The notes under the pieces are model-generated. The model worked only from the letters and a program-made list of their open reading frames with translations. It was not told the DNA's origin and did no database searches. DNA of 64,000 nucleotides from contig NZ_LNBE01000004.1 of the NCBI RefSeq assembly GCF_001445655.1, forward strand, positions 744,001-808,000. Reading direction: 5' to 3'. Source of the DNA: Streptomyces roseifaciens (GTDB lineage Bacteria; Actinomycetota; Actinomycetes; Streptomycetales; Streptomycetaceae). Shown piece after piece: positions 45,192 to 54,757 of this stretch. Each line of letters opens with the position of its first letter. Position 1 is the first letter of the stretch. Both the position numbers and the translations under genes were made by a program.

Positions 45192-45220
45192 GGGTTTGGT
45201 CCGCATAAACATCCAAACCC
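45192..45220. promoter_or_regulatory. Inverted repeat over the putative ctaC promoter
   Basis: GGGTTTGG (45192-45199) and CCAAACCC (45213-45220) are exact complements 13 bases apart. The left arm overlaps a TAGGGT -10-like box at 45190-45195. The dyad centre lies about 95 bases before the ctaC start, leaving a long leader. It is a good operator candidate for control of the oxidase operon; no regulator is assigned. Confidence 0.5.
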
Positions 45221-45299
45221 CTGCCCGCAGCGGGCCGGCGACCGACCAGCGAGACGGCCGCAGCCGGCCGCACGGGCGAGACTCTCGGGAAGGCGCTAC

Positions 45300-46271
45300 G
45301 TGAGTCCCAACGGCTCCGACCGCTCGTCGCGGCGCCCGGTGCGGCGGAAGCTGCTGCAGGCGCTGGCCGCGGGCGCTGTCCTGGCGACCGCCTCCGGTTG
45401 CACATATAAGGACTTCCCCCGCCTCGGAATGCCCACTCCCGTCACGGAAGAGGCGCCGCGGATCCTCTCCCTGTGGCAGGGCTCCTGGGCCGCCGCCCTC
45501 GTGGTCGGTGTCCTGGTGTGGGGCCTGATCATCTGGAGCGTCATCTTCCACCGGCGCAGCCGGACGAAGGTGGAGGTGCCCCAGCAGACCCGGTACAACA
45601 TGCCGATCGAGGCGCTGTACACCGCGGTCCCGATCATCATCGTGTCGGTGCTCTTCTACTTCACCGCTCGCGACGAGAACAAGCTTCTCACCAACCCTGA
45701 AAAGCCTCAGCACGTCATCAACGTGGTGGGCTTCCAGTGGAGCTGGGCCTTCAACTACATGGAGGACGTCGACGGCAACGCCGCGACCCCGGCGAAGCCG
45801 CTCCGTGACAACAAGGAGCTCGACGCGATCCCGGACCGGTTCCTGACGAAGGCACCGAAGGGCGCGGAGGGTGTCTACGACATCGGCATCCCCGGCACGC
45901 GCAACGAGCAGACCAACAACCCGGGCCCCACGCTGTGGCTGCCCAAGGGCGAGACGGTTCAGTTCGTGCTCACCTCGCGGGACGTCATCCACTCCTTCTG
46001 GGTGGTGCCGTTCCTGATGAAGCAGGACGTCATCCCGGGTCACACCAACAGCTTCACGGTGACCCCGAACAAGGAGGGCACCTTCCTGGGCAAGTGCGCC
46101 GAGCTGTGCGGCCAGGACCACTCCCGGATGCTCTTCAACGTCAAGGTCGTCTCTCCTGAGCGTTACAAGCAGCACCTGAAGGAGCTGGCCGCGAAGGGCC
46201 AGACCGGCTACCAGCCGGCGGGCATCGCGCAGACGGATCACGCGAAGAACGCGGAGACCAAGAACAAGTGA
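45300..46271 (+). CDS. ctaC: Cytochrome c oxidase subunit II
   Basis: Subunit II of the aa3 oxidase; accepts electrons through its dinuclear CuA centre. It has 323 residues, a lipoprotein-type signal (LATASGC near 40), two membrane helices (about 62-85 and 105-127), and an extracellular cupredoxin domain. CuA ligands are in [15 protein letters not shown] near 263-277. The actinobacterial insertion between strands is present. The GTG start has GGGAAGG before it. ctaD starts inside its stop codon (GTGA), so the genes are coupled. In actinobacteria this oxidase binds the bcc complex directly. Confidence 0.97.
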   Translation: MSPNGSDRSSRRPVRRKLLQALAAGAVLATASGCTYKDFPRLGMPTPVTEEAPRILSLWQGSWAAALVVGVLVWGLIIWSVIFHRRSRTKVEVPQQTRYNMPIEALYTAVPIIIVSVLFYFTARDENKLLTNPEKPQHVINVVGFQWSWAFNYMEDVDGNAATPAKPLRDNKELDAIPDRFLTKAPKGAEGVYDIGIPGTRNEQTNNPGPTLWLPKGETVQFVLTSRDVIHSFWVVPFLMKQDVIPGHTNSFTVTPNKEGTFLGKCAELCGQDHSRMLFNVKVVSPERYKQHLKELAAKGQTGYQPAGIAQTDHAKNAETKNK

Positions 46272-47995
46272 GCATCCTCAACGAACCCCAGGGTGCCGCC
46301 GCCGCGACAGCCACGGCAGCACCGCCAGTCCGCCAGAAGCAGCCCGGTATCAATGCGGTCAAGTGGCTCACCACCACCGACCACAAGACCATCGGCACGC
46401 TCTACCTGGTCACGTCGTTCGCGTTCTTCTGCATCGGCGGTCTGATGGCGCTGCTGATGCGCGCCGAACTCGCCCGTCCCGGCACGCAGATCATGTCGAA
46501 CGAGCAGTTCAACCAGGCGTTCACGATGCACGGCACGATCATGCTGCTGATGTTCGCGACGCCGCTGTTCGCCGGTTTCGCGAACTGGATCATGCCGCTG
46601 CAGATCGGTGCGCCCGACGTGGCGTTCCCGCGGCTGAACATGTTCGCCTACTGGCTCTACCTCTTCGGCTCGATCATCGCGGTGGCCGGGTTCCTCACCC
46701 CGCAGGGTGCGGCCGACTTCGGCTGGTTCGCCTACTCCCCGCTGTCGGACGCCGTCCGCTCGCCGGGTGTCGGTGCCGACATGTGGATCATGGGTCTGGC
46801 CTTCTCGGGCTTCGGCACGATCCTCGGTTCGGTCAACTTCATCACCACGATCATCTGCATGCGCGCGCCCGGCATGACGATGTTCCGCATGCCGATCTTC
46901 ACCTGGAACGTCCTGCTGACCGGTGTGCTGGTCCTGCTGGCCTTCCCGGTGCTGGCGGCGGCGCTGTTCGCCCTGGAGGCGGACCGCAAGTTCGGGGCCC
47001 ACGTCTTCGACGCGGCCAACGGCGGTGCGCTCCTGTGGCAGCACCTCTTCTGGTTCTTCGGCCACCCCGAGGTGTACATCATCGCGCTGCCGTTCTTCGG
47101 CATCATCTCCGAGGTCATCCCGGTCTTCTCCCGCAAGCCGATGTTCGGCTACTGGGGTCTGATCGCGGCGACGATCTCGATCGCGGGTCTGTCGGTGACG
47201 GTGTGGGCGCACCACATGTACGTCACGGGCGGTGTGCTGCTGCCGTTCTTCTCCTTCATGACCTTCCTGATCGCGGTCCCGACCGGTGTGAAGTTCTTCA
47301 ACTGGATCGGCACCATGTGGAAGGGCTCGCTGTCCTTCGAGACCCCGATGCTCTGGGCCGTCGGCTTCCTGATCACCTTCACCTTCGGTGGTCTGACCGG
47401 CGTCATCCTGGCCTCGCCGCCGATGGACTTCCACGTCTCCGACTCGTACTTCGTGGTCGCGCACTTCCACTACGTCATCTTCGGCACCGTGGTGTTCGCG
47501 ATGTTCTCCGGCTTCCACTTCTGGTGGCCGAAGTTCACGGGCAAGATGCTGGACGAGAAGCTCGGCAAGATCACCTTCTGGACGCTGTTCGTGGGCTTCC
47601 ACGGCACGTTCCTGGTCCAGCACTGGCTGGGCGCCGAGGGCATGCCGCGCCGTTACGCGGACTACCTCGCCGCCGACGGCTTCACCACGCTGAACACCAT
47701 CTCGACCATCAGCTCCTTCCTGCTGGGCCTGTCGATCCTGCCGTTCATGTACAACGTCTGGAAGACCGCCAAGTACGGCAAGAAGGTCGAGGTCGACGAC
47801 CCGTGGGGCTACGGCCGCTCGCTGGAGTGGGCGACCTCCTGCCCGCCGCCGCGGCACAACTTCCTCACGCTGCCGCGCATCCGCTCCGAATCCCCGGCGT
47901 TCGACCTGCACCACCCGGAGATCGCGGCCCTGGAGCTCGAAGAGAACCTCGCGGCTGAGAAGGCCCTCGCGGGTGGCAAGGAGGCCGGCAAGTGA
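46268..47995 (+). CDS. ctaD: Cytochrome c oxidase subunit I
   Basis: Catalytic subunit of the aa3-type oxidase, with heme a, heme a3 and CuB. The 575 residues contain twelve membrane helices. Visible marks are the proton-channel and heme region [16 protein letters not shown], the CuB/cross-linked His-Tyr region [15 protein letters not shown], the HHMYVTG segment, and the heme-ligand histidines in [12 protein letters not shown]. It overlaps ctaC and ctaF by four bases each (GTGA), indicating coupled translation in a ctaC-ctaD-ctaF transcript. Confidence 0.98.
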   Translation: MSILNEPQGAAAATATAAPPVRQKQPGINAVKWLTTTDHKTIGTLYLVTSFAFFCIGGLMALLMRAELARPGTQIMSNEQFNQAFTMHGTIMLLMFATPLFAGFANWIMPLQIGAPDVAFPRLNMFAYWLYLFGSIIAVAGFLTPQGAADFGWFAYSPLSDAVRSPGVGADMWIMGLAFSGFGTILGSVNFITTIICMRAPGMTMFRMPIFTWNVLLTGVLVLLAFPVLAAALFALEADRKFGAHVFDAANGGALLWQHLFWFFGHPEVYIIALPFFGIISEVIPVFSRKPMFGYWGLIAATISIAGLSVTVWAHHMYVTGGVLLPFFSFMTFLIAVPTGVKFFNWIGTMWKGSLSFETPMLWAVGFLITFTFGGLTGVILASPPMDFHVSDSYFVVAHFHYVIFGTVVFAMFSGFHFWWPKFTGKMLDEKLGKITFWTLFVGFHGTFLVQHWLGAEGMPRRYADYLAADGFTTLNTISTISSFLLGLSILPFMYNVWKTAKYGKKVEVDDPWGYGRSLEWATSCPPPRHNFLTLPRIRSESPAFDLHHPEIAALELEENLAAEKALAGGKEAGK

Positions 47996-48390
47996 AGATC
48001 CAGGGCAAGATGTTCATCTGGCTCTCCGTCTTCATCCTCGCCATGGCGTGCGTCTATGGCGTGTGGTCGAAGGAGCCGGCCGGTACGACGGCGCTCTTCC
48101 TGGCCTTCGGCCTGTGCATCATGGTCGGCTACTACCTGGCGTTCACCGCGCGCCGGGTGGACACCGGCGCCGGTGACAACAAGGAGGCGGACGTCGCCGA
48201 CGACGCCGGCGAGCTGGGCTTCTTCGCCCCGCACAGCTGGCAGCCGCTCTCCCTGGCGATCGGTGGCGCCCTGGCCTTCATGAGCATCTGCTTCGGCTGG
48301 TGGCTGATGTACTTCTCGGCGCCGGTCATCGCAGTCGGTCTCTTCGGCTGGGTGTTCGAGTTCTACCGAGGCGAGAACCAGAACCAGTAA
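47992..48390 (+). CDS. ctaF: Cytochrome c oxidase subunit IV, actinobacterial type
   Basis: A 132-residue small subunit of the actinobacterial aa3 oxidase. Four membrane helices are visible: a pair at about 5-25 and 30-52, and a second pair at about 80-100 and 103-122. The loop between pairs is acidic ([15 protein letters not shown]). It overlaps the ctaD stop (GTGA). A strong hairpin follows 20 bases after its stop, ending the operon before the L,D-transpeptidase gene. Confidence 0.95.
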   Translation: MKIQGKMFIWLSVFILAMACVYGVWSKEPAGTTALFLAFGLCIMVGYYLAFTARRVDTGAGDNKEADVADDAGELGFFAPHSWQPLSLAIGGALAFMSICFGWWLMYFSAPVIAVGLFGWVFEFYRGENQNQ

Positions 48391-48409
48391 CGAGCGGCCG
48401 CTGCCGTCC

Positions 48410-48443
48410 CGGGCCCCGCACACCATCCGGTGTGCGGGGCCCG
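48410..48443 (+). terminator. Hairpin ending the ctaCDF operon
   Basis: CGGGCCCCGCACACC (48410-48424) pairs exactly with 48429-48443 over an ATCC loop, 20 bases after the ctaF stop. ctaE, which lies 2 kb on, must therefore have its own promoter. Confidence 0.92.
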
Positions 48444-48509
48444 GTGCATTTCCACCCGTTTGCAGTCACCCGGCAGGCCGTACGCCCCGATCCTTCCTAC
48501 GGTGTGACC

Positions 48510-49766
48510 ATGACCCAGTCACGTCGACACCGTCTGGCGCTCACCGGGGCGGTGCTGCTGACCGCGCTGGTGGTGGGGGTCACCGCCTGCGCCGGCTCGT
48601 CCAACCCGCTGGCCGACAAGCCCTACGACGCCAGCGGCCAGGTCGAGCTCACCTCTGCCCGCGACGGGCAGAAGGCGGACCCCAGCAAGCCCCTCGAGGT
48701 GGTCGCCCGGGGCGAGGACCGGATCACGGACGTCACGGCGACGGACGCGGCGGGGCGCTACGTCAAGGGCGAACTCTCCGCCGACGGCTCCCGCTGGCAC
48801 AGCACCGGCGCGCTCGCAGCCGGTGCCCACTACACCGTGCGCGTCACCACCGAGGACGAGAACGGCTCCCAGGGGCGCCGCACGATCGGCTTCGACACCA
48901 ACCCGGCCGACCGCCTCCTGCGCGTCAGTTTCGGCCCGCAGAGCGGCACCTACGGCGTGGGACAGCCCATCACCGCCGAGCTGAGCACCCCCGTCCAGGA
49001 CCCGGCCGCCCGCGCGATCGTCGAGCGCACCTTCAGGGTCGAGTCCCGGCCCGCAGTGGAGGGCGCCTGGCACTGGGTGGACAACCGCACCCTGCACTAC
49101 CGCCCGAAGGAGTACTGGCCCGCCCACACCACCGTCGACGTGCACGCCACCCTCGACGGCATCAAGGTCGGCGGCGGCCTCTACGGAGGCCCCTCCAGGG
49201 CCGTGCGGATGACGACGGGCGACCGAATCGAGGCCGTCACCGACGCGAGCGCGCACAGCATGACCGTGCTCGTGAACGGCAAGGAGGTCCGGTCCATCCC
49301 GGTGACCACCGGTAAGCCCGGCTACGCCACCCGCAACGGGGTCAAGGTGATCCTGGGCCGGGAATCCTTCGTACGCATGCGCGGCACCAGCATCGGCATC
49401 GCCGAGGGCAGCGCGGACTCCTACGACCTGCCCGTCCACTGGGCCACCCGGGTCACCTGGAGCGGCGAGTACGTGCACGCCGCGCCCTGGTCCGAGGGGT
49501 CCCAGGGCGCCGAGAACGTCAGCCACGGCTGCACCGGCATGAGCACCGCCAACGCCAAGTGGTTCTTCGACACCGTGCACGTCGGCGACATCGTCAAGGT
49601 CGTGGGCAGCGCCGGCGCGACCATGACCCCGTTCGACAACGGCTTCGGCGACTGGAACATGGCCTGGGACGAATGGCGCAAGGGAAGTGCCCTCGTCGGA
49701 GGGAAGACCGGGAAGACCGAGGGGAGCAGCCCTGCCGACGCGGCCCGCCTGCGCCCCGAGCTCTAG
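48510..49766 (+). CDS. L,D-transpeptidase lipoprotein (YkuD domain)
   Basis: Forms 3-3 peptidoglycan cross-links outside the cell. The 418 residues begin with a lipoprotein signal (LVVGVTACAG, cysteine near 30). About 45-270 look like the Ig-like domains of actinobacterial L,D-transpeptidases, and the YkuD domain with catalytic NVSHGCTGMST is near 340-350. A TACGGT -10 box six bases before the ATG implies a leaderless transcript. It lies between ctaCDF and ctaE, where its conservation in Streptomyces (from memory) is unexplained. Confidence 0.94.
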   Translation: MTQSRRHRLALTGAVLLTALVVGVTACAGSSNPLADKPYDASGQVELTSARDGQKADPSKPLEVVARGEDRITDVTATDAAGRYVKGELSADGSRWHSTGALAAGAHYTVRVTTEDENGSQGRRTIGFDTNPADRLLRVSFGPQSGTYGVGQPITAELSTPVQDPAARAIVERTFRVESRPAVEGAWHWVDNRTLHYRPKEYWPAHTTVDVHATLDGIKVGGGLYGGPSRAVRMTTGDRIEAVTDASAHSMTVLVNGKEVRSIPVTTGKPGYATRNGVKVILGRESFVRMRGTSIGIAEGSADSYDLPVHWATRVTWSGEYVHAAPWSEGSQGAENVSHGCTGMSTANAKWFFDTVHVGDIVKVVGSAGATMTPFDNGFGDWNMAWDEWRKGSALVGGKTGKTEGSSPADAARLRPEL

Positions 49767-49782
49767 CCGCCCGGGCGCCGCC

Positions 49783-50184
49783 TCAGGCGTCCACGGCCTT
49801 CCGGGCGCGCAGCAGGCCCGCCAGGGCGTCGGCGAAGGCCGCCGGGTCCAGCGGGTGCGTCACGGCCGCGTCGGCGCGGCTCCAGGTGGCCAGCCAGGCG
49901 TCCTGCGGGCGGCCCATGAGCAGCAGCACGGGCGGGCAGCGGAACACCTCGTCCTTCAGCTGCCGGCACACCCCCATGCCGCCCGCGGGCGCCGTCTCGC
50001 CGTCCAGGACGCACACGTCCACGTGGTGCTCCTCCAGGGCCGTGAGCACGCCCGGGAGCGTCGCGCACTCCACGTACACGACCGGCGGCACGTCGGGGGC
50101 GGGCCTGCGCCCGGCGGCCAGCCGGACCTGCTCGCGGGTGTCCGCGTTGTCGCTGTAGACCAGCACGGTGGCCGTCGGCTGCAT
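49783..50184 (-). CDS. Degenerate response-regulator receiver protein
   Basis: A 133-residue stand-alone protein with a receiver-like fold. The acidic pocket is partly kept (YSDNAD near 11-15), and an aspartate sits at the phosphoacceptor place in VCVLDGE near 60. The conserved threonine/serine and lysine seem lost: the matching places read LLLMGRPQ and AVTHPLDP. It therefore may not be phosphorylated in the usual way. There is no output domain. It is convergent with the L,D-transpeptidase gene and divergent from ctaE. Function unknown. Confidence 0.72.
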   Translation of the reverse strand: MQPTATVLVYSDNADTREQVRLAAGRRPAPDVPPVVYVECATLPGVLTALEEHHVDVCVLDGETAPAGGMGVCRQLKDEVFRCPPVLLLMGRPQDAWLATWSRADAAVTHPLDPAAFADALAGLLRARKAVDA

Positions 50185-50410
50185 CGTTCCTCCAGGCTTG
50201 TGTTCGGCACAGCTGTGGATCTGACGTGGAGCTGATCGATGGCCGGACTCTACTCCGCGAACACCCTTCCGGAGGAGGGTCCGTCAGGCCCGCGAGGTGC
50301 CCCGGAACGTCCGGTTCCCCCCTTTGGGGGACCCCGGCGCTGGGCCGTACGAGCACGGCACATGCTCTTGACACACCGAACGGCACCCCCCGGAGTGAGC
50401 ACGAGATAAG

Positions 50411-50431
50411 CGACCGACATAATGTCGGTCG
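50411..50431. promoter_or_regulatory. Perfect 21-base palindrome covering the ctaE start codon
   Basis: Arms CGACCGACAT (50411-50420) and ATGTCGGTCG (50422-50431) are exact complements around one A. The right arm begins with the ctaE ATG and ends at the G of an alternative GTG. A perfect -35 TTGACA lies at 50368-50373. The dyad can be an operator just inside the transcript or, as RNA, a hairpin hiding the start codon. Confidence 0.6.
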
Positions 50432-51042
50432 TGGCGACTGCAACAGCAACAGATACCGGGCACGCACACCCGTCGGTCAATCGACCGAACCTCACCAGCG
50501 TCGGAACCATCATCTGGTTGAGTTCCGAGCTGATGTTCTTCGCGGCCCTCTTCGCGATGTACTTCACCCTGCGATCGGTGACGGGCACCGAGTTCTGGTC
50601 GGAAAAGGCGTCCGCGCTGAACCTGCCGTTCTCGGCGACCAACACCACGATCCTGGTGCTCTCCTCCCTCACCTGCCAGCTCGGCGTCTTCGCCGCCGAG
50701 CGCGGCGACGTGAAGAAGCTGCGCACCTGGTTCGTGATCACCTTCGTGATGGGTGCCATCTTCATCGGCGGCCAGGTCTTCGAGTACACCGAGCTCGTGA
50801 AGAACGACGGGCTCTCGCTCTCCTCCGACCCGTACGGCTCGGTGTTCTACCTGACGACCGGCTTCCACGGCCTGCACGTGACGGGCGGTCTGATCGCCTT
50901 CCTGCTGGTTCTGGGCAGGACGTACGCGGCCAAGAGGTTCACCCACCACCAGGCGACGGCGGCCATCGTCGTGTCCTACTACTGGCACTTCGTCGACGTG
51001 GTGTGGATCGGCCTCTTCGCCACGATCTACTTGATCAAGTAA
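50422..51042 (+). CDS. ctaE: Cytochrome c oxidase subunit III
   Basis: Subunit III of the aa3 oxidase, 206 residues with five membrane helices as in actinobacteria. Family marks are [16 protein letters not shown] near 28-43, [10 protein letters not shown] near 147, and a C-terminal [14 protein letters not shown]. The ATG at 50422 lies within a perfect palindrome; a GTG nine bases downstream is possible. It is separated from ctaCDF by two unrelated genes and is followed by qcrC after 67 bases, so it is transcribed with the bcc complex genes. Confidence 0.96.
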   Translation: MSVVATATATDTGHAHPSVNRPNLTSVGTIIWLSSELMFFAALFAMYFTLRSVTGTEFWSEKASALNLPFSATNTTILVLSSLTCQLGVFAAERGDVKKLRTWFVITFVMGAIFIGGQVFEYTELVKNDGLSLSSDPYGSVFYLTTGFHGLHVTGGLIAFLLVLGRTYAAKRFTHHQATAAIVVSYYWHFVDVVWIGLFATIYLIK

Positions 51043-51109
51043 TCGGTCCCGTCCCGCACCGGACCAACAGTCCAGATCGACGCAGAAGATCCTGACACCG
51101 GGGTAATCC

Positions 51110-51919
51110 GTGAAAAAGCTCTCCGCACGACGACGCCATCCGCTGGCGGCGGTCGTCGTCCTACTCTTCGCGCTGGCGGTAACTGGGGGGCTGTACGCCG
51201 CGTTCGCGCCGGCGGACACGGCCAAGGCCGATGAAACCGCCCAGTCCCTCGCCATCGAGGAGGGCAAGAAGCTCTATGCCGTGGGCTGCGCAAGCTGCCA
51301 CGGCACCGGCGGTCAGGGCACCACCGACGGCCCGAGCCTCGTCGGCGTGGGCGCCGCGGCCGTCGACTTCCAGGTCGGCACCGGCCGCATGCCGCTCCAG
51401 CAGCAGGGTGCCCAGGCCCCCCGCAAGAAGGCGATCTACTCGCAGGCCGAGCGCGACCAGCTCGCCGCGTACATCGCCTCGCTGGGCGCCGGCCCCGCGA
51501 TCCCGACCAAGGATCAGTACAGCCCGGACGGCGCGGACATCGCCAAGGGCGGAGAGCTCTTCCGCACCAACTGCGCCCAGTGCCACAACTTCACCGGTAA
51601 GGGCGGCGCGCTCTCCAACGGCAAGTACGCCCCCACGCTTGAGGACGTAGACCCCAAGCACATCTACGAGGCCATGCAGACCGGCCCGCAGAACATGCCT
51701 TCCTTCCCCGACACGACGATGACGGAGAAGAACAAGAAGGACATCATCGCGTACCTCGACACGGTCAACAGCAGCAAGTCGGAGAGCCCGGGCGGCCTCG
51801 AGCTGGGTGGGCTCGGCCCGGTCAGCGAGGGTCTGTTCGCGTGGATCTTCGGACTGGGTGCGCTGATCGCAGTAGCCATCTGGGTCGCGGCCCACACCGC
51901 TAAGGCCAAGAAGTCATGA
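51110..51919 (+). CDS. qcrC: Diheme cytochrome c subunit of the bcc complex
   Basis: QcrC replaces soluble cytochrome c in actinobacteria, carrying electrons from the Rieske protein to the oxidase. The 269 residues have an N-terminal membrane/signal segment (about 11-30), two heme-c sites (CASCH at 60-64 and CAQCH at 155-159), and a C-terminal anchor helix (about 240-262). The start is GTG. Its stop overlaps the qcrA ATG (ATGA). Two heme motifs in one chain are diagnostic of the actinobacterial bcc-aa3 supercomplex. Confidence 0.97.
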   Translation: MKKLSARRRHPLAAVVVLLFALAVTGGLYAAFAPADTAKADETAQSLAIEEGKKLYAVGCASCHGTGGQGTTDGPSLVGVGAAAVDFQVGTGRMPLQQQGAQAPRKKAIYSQAERDQLAAYIASLGAGPAIPTKDQYSPDGADIAKGGELFRTNCAQCHNFTGKGGALSNGKYAPTLEDVDPKHIYEAMQTGPQNMPSFPDTTMTEKNKKDIIAYLDTVNSSKSESPGGLELGGLGPVSEGLFAWIFGLGALIAVAIWVAAHTAKAKKS

Positions 51920-52971
51920 GTAGCCAAGACATTCCAGAAGAGAACCTGCCGAGCACGCAGGACGCGCACGGCGGTGCCGTGACGAAGACGGCCGGCGACC
52001 CGTTCGCCGACCCCGGCCTGCCGCCGCACGAGGCCCGCATCCAGGACATCGACGAGCAGGCCGCCAAGCGCTCCGAGCGCGTGGTCGCCTTCCTGTTCCT
52101 GCTCTCGATGCTGGCCACGGTCGGCTTCATCGCCTCCTACGTGACCCTTCCGGTCGACAAGAGCATCTACGTCTTCCCGATCGGTCACATCAGCGCCCTG
52201 AACTTCGCGCTGGGCATGACCCTCGCGGTGGCGCTGTTCTGCATCGGCGCGGGCGCGGTCCACTGGGCCCGCACCCTGATGTCGGACGTGGAGGTCGCCG
52301 ACGAGCGGCACGCCATCGCCGCCGAGCCCGACGTCAAGGCCAAGGTCATGGCCGACTTCAGGCAGGGCGCGGAGGAGTCGGCCTTCGGCCGCCGCAAGCT
52401 GATCCGCAACACGATGTTCGGTGCGCTGGCCCTGGTGCCGCTCTCCGGCGTGGTGCTGCTGCGCGACCTCGGACCGCTTCCGGGCACCAAGCTCCGGAAG
52501 ACCGCCTGGTCCGAGGGCAAGATGCTGATCAACCAGAACACGCTGCAGCCGCTGCGTCCCGAGGACATCCAGGTCGGCTCCCTCACCTTCGCCATGCCCG
52601 AGGGCATGAAGGAGGAGGACCACGACTTCCAGAAGGAGATCGCCAAGGCCGCCCTGATGATCGTCCGGCTCCGTCCGGAGAACATCAAGGACAAGCGCGA
52701 GCTCGACTGGTCCGCCGACGGCATCGTCGCGTTCTCCAAGATCTGCACCCACGTCGGCTGCCCGATCAGCCTCTACGAGCAGCAGACGCACCACGTGCTG
52801 TGCCCGTGCCACCAGTCCACCTTCGACCTCTCCGACGGCGGACGCGTGATCTTCGGCCCGGCCGGCCACGCCCTTCCGCAGCTGCGGATCAAGGTCAACG
52901 ACAAGGGCTACCTTGAGGCCATGGGCGACTTCGCCGAGCCCGTCGGTCCTGCCTACTGGGAGCGCGGATGA
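51916..52971 (+). CDS. qcrA: Rieske iron-sulfur subunit of the bcc complex
   Basis: QcrA takes electrons from quinol through a 2Fe-2S cluster. It has 351 residues, longer than mitochondrial forms, with three membrane helices (about 55-75, 95-115, 165-185) as in actinobacteria. The cluster ligands are in ICTHVGCPISLY and HVLCPCHQSTF near 275-300, with the conserved disulfide cysteines included. The last helix is preceded by an Arg pair (RRKLIRN), suggesting Tat-dependent insertion. It overlaps qcrC and qcrB by four bases each. Confidence 0.97.
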   Translation: MSSQDIPEENLPSTQDAHGGAVTKTAGDPFADPGLPPHEARIQDIDEQAAKRSERVVAFLFLLSMLATVGFIASYVTLPVDKSIYVFPIGHISALNFALGMTLAVALFCIGAGAVHWARTLMSDVEVADERHAIAAEPDVKAKVMADFRQGAEESAFGRRKLIRNTMFGALALVPLSGVVLLRDLGPLPGTKLRKTAWSEGKMLINQNTLQPLRPEDIQVGSLTFAMPEGMKEEDHDFQKEIAKAALMIVRLRPENIKDKRELDWSADGIVAFSKICTHVGCPISLYEQQTHHVLCPCHQSTFDLSDGGRVIFGPAGHALPQLRIKVNDKGYLEAMGDFAEPVGPAYWERG

Positions 52972-54593
52972 GCACTACGACTGACAATCGCCGCAAGGCG
53001 CCCGCAGGCGAGCGGGTCGCCGACTGGGCCGACGGCCGTCTGGGTATCTACACCCTGGCCAAGGCCAACATGCGGAAGATCTTCCCGGACCACTGGTCCT
53101 TCATGCTGGGCGAGGTCTGCCTCTACAGCTTCGTGATCATCATCCTCACGGGTGTGTATCTGACGCTGTTCTTCCACCCGAGCATGAACGAGGTCGTCTA
53201 CCACGGCTCGTACGTGCCCATGCAGGGCATGCACATGTCCGAGGCGTTCAAGTCGACCCTCGACATCAGCTTCGACGTCCGTGGCGGTCTGCTCATCCGG
53301 CAGATCCACCACTGGGCCGCGCTGATCTTCCTCGCGGGCATGTTCGTGCACATGATGCGCGTGTTCTTCACGGGTGCGTTCCGCAAGCCGCGTGAGGTCA
53401 ACTGGCTGTTCGGCTTCCTGCTGTTCGTCCTCGGCATGTTCACCGGCTTCACCGGTTACTCGCTCCCGGACGACCTGCTCTCCGGCACCGGTGTCCGCTT
53501 CATGGAGGGCGCGATCCTGTCCGTGCCGATCGTCGGCACGTACATCTCGATGTTCCTCTTCGGCGGCGAGTTCCCCGGCTCGGACTTCGTGCCGCGGTTC
53601 TTCTCCATCCACGTCCTGCTGCTGCCGGGCATCATGCTCGGTCTGCTGGTGGCCCACCTGATCCTGGTGATCTACCACAAGCACACGCAGTTCCCCGGCC
53701 CGGGCCGCACCAACAAGAACGTCGTCGGCCTCCCGCTGATGCCGGTCTACATGGCCAAGGCCGGTGGCTTCTTCTTCCTGGTCTTCGGCATCATCGCGGC
53801 CATCGCGGCGATCGCCTCGATCAACCCGATCTGGGCCATCGGCCCGTACCGCCCGGACCAGGTGTCCACCGGCGCCCAGCCCGACTGGTACATGGGCTTC
53901 GCCGAGGGTCTGATCCGTGTCATGCCGGGCTGGGAGATCAACCTGTGGGGCCACACGCTCGTCCTGGGCGTGTTCATCCCGCTGGTCATCTTCCCGCTGG
54001 TGCTCGGTGCGATCGCGGTCTGGCCGTTCATCGAGTCCTGGGTCACCGGTGACAAGCGCGAGCACCACCTGCTGGACCGCCCGCGCAACGCCCCGACGCG
54101 CACCGCCTTCGGTGCCGCCTGGATCGCCGCGTACTTCGTGATGCTGGTCGGTGGTGGAAACGACCTGTGGGCCACCCACTTCCACCTGTCGATCAACGCC
54201 ATCACCTGGTTCGTCCGCATCGGCTTCTTCGTGATCCCGGTCCTGGTGTTCATCGCCACCCGCCGGATCTGCATGGGCCTGCAGCGCCGCGACAGGGACA
54301 AGGTGCTGCACGGACGCGAGTCCGGCATCATCAAGCGCCTGCCGCACGGTGAGTTCGTCGAGGTCCACGAGCCGCTCTCGCAGGAGCAGATGCACACCCT
54401 CACGGCGCACCACCAGCCGCAGCCGCTGGAGCTGGAGCCGGAGTACGACGAGAACGGCGTGGCCCGCAAGGCCGGCGCCGGGCAGCGCCTCCGGGTGAAG
54501 CTCTCGAAGGGCTTCTACGGCGAGGGGACCCAGATCCCCAAGGCCACCGTGGAGGAGTACGAGGAGATCACGAGCGGCCACGGCCACCACTGA
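52968..54593 (+). CDS. qcrB: Cytochrome b subunit of the bcc complex
   Basis: Membrane core of the bcc complex, binding two b hemes and the quinone sites. The 541 residues have eight membrane helices followed by a long hydrophilic C-terminal extension typical of actinobacteria. Heme-ligand histidines lie in IRQIHHWAALIFLAGMFVHM and IHVLLLPG/LLVAHL; the Qo-site segment is near NPIWAIGPYRP. The Qo PEWY motif reads PDWY here, as in QPDWYMGFAEG. It overlaps qcrA by four bases and ends before a hairpin. Confidence 0.97.
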   Translation: MSTTTDNRRKAPAGERVADWADGRLGIYTLAKANMRKIFPDHWSFMLGEVCLYSFVIIILTGVYLTLFFHPSMNEVVYHGSYVPMQGMHMSEAFKSTLDISFDVRGGLLIRQIHHWAALIFLAGMFVHMMRVFFTGAFRKPREVNWLFGFLLFVLGMFTGFTGYSLPDDLLSGTGVRFMEGAILSVPIVGTYISMFLFGGEFPGSDFVPRFFSIHVLLLPGIMLGLLVAHLILVIYHKHTQFPGPGRTNKNVVGLPLMPVYMAKAGGFFFLVFGIIAAIAAIASINPIWAIGPYRPDQVSTGAQPDWYMGFAEGLIRVMPGWEINLWGHTLVLGVFIPLVIFPLVLGAIAVWPFIESWVTGDKREHHLLDRPRNAPTRTAFGAAWIAAYFVMLVGGGNDLWATHFHLSINAITWFVRIGFFVIPVLVFIATRRICMGLQRRDRDKVLHGRESGIIKRLPHGEFVEVHEPLSQEQMHTLTAHHQPQPLELEPEYDENGVARKAGAGQRLRVKLSKGFYGEGTQIPKATVEEYEEITSGHGHH

Positions 54594-54642
54594 TCCCCCG
54601 GATCACCCGCTGATCCACCCTGATCGCTGATCGCCACAGCGA

Positions 54643-54671
54643 GAGCCCCGTCCAGGCCCTGGACGGGGCTC
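54643..54671 (+). terminator. Hairpin ending the ctaE-qcrCAB operon
   Basis: GAGCCCCGTCCA (54643-54654) pairs with 54660-54671 over a GGCCC loop; the stem extends through a one-base bulge to ACAGCGA and TCGCTGT. It lies 50 bases after the qcrB stop. Confidence 0.9.
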
Positions 54672-54757
54672 TTCGCTGTCTCCGGGGGTGGATAGGCTGG
54701 GCGGGCAGACCCCGGGACGAACCCGGCTCTCCGGACCGACCACCAGGAGCGTGGACC

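Noticed and set aside
54672..54757. Tryptophan attenuator or leader peptide before trpD
   Set aside because: No short frame with Trp codons or alternative stems; only the qcrB terminator and a ribosome site are seen.
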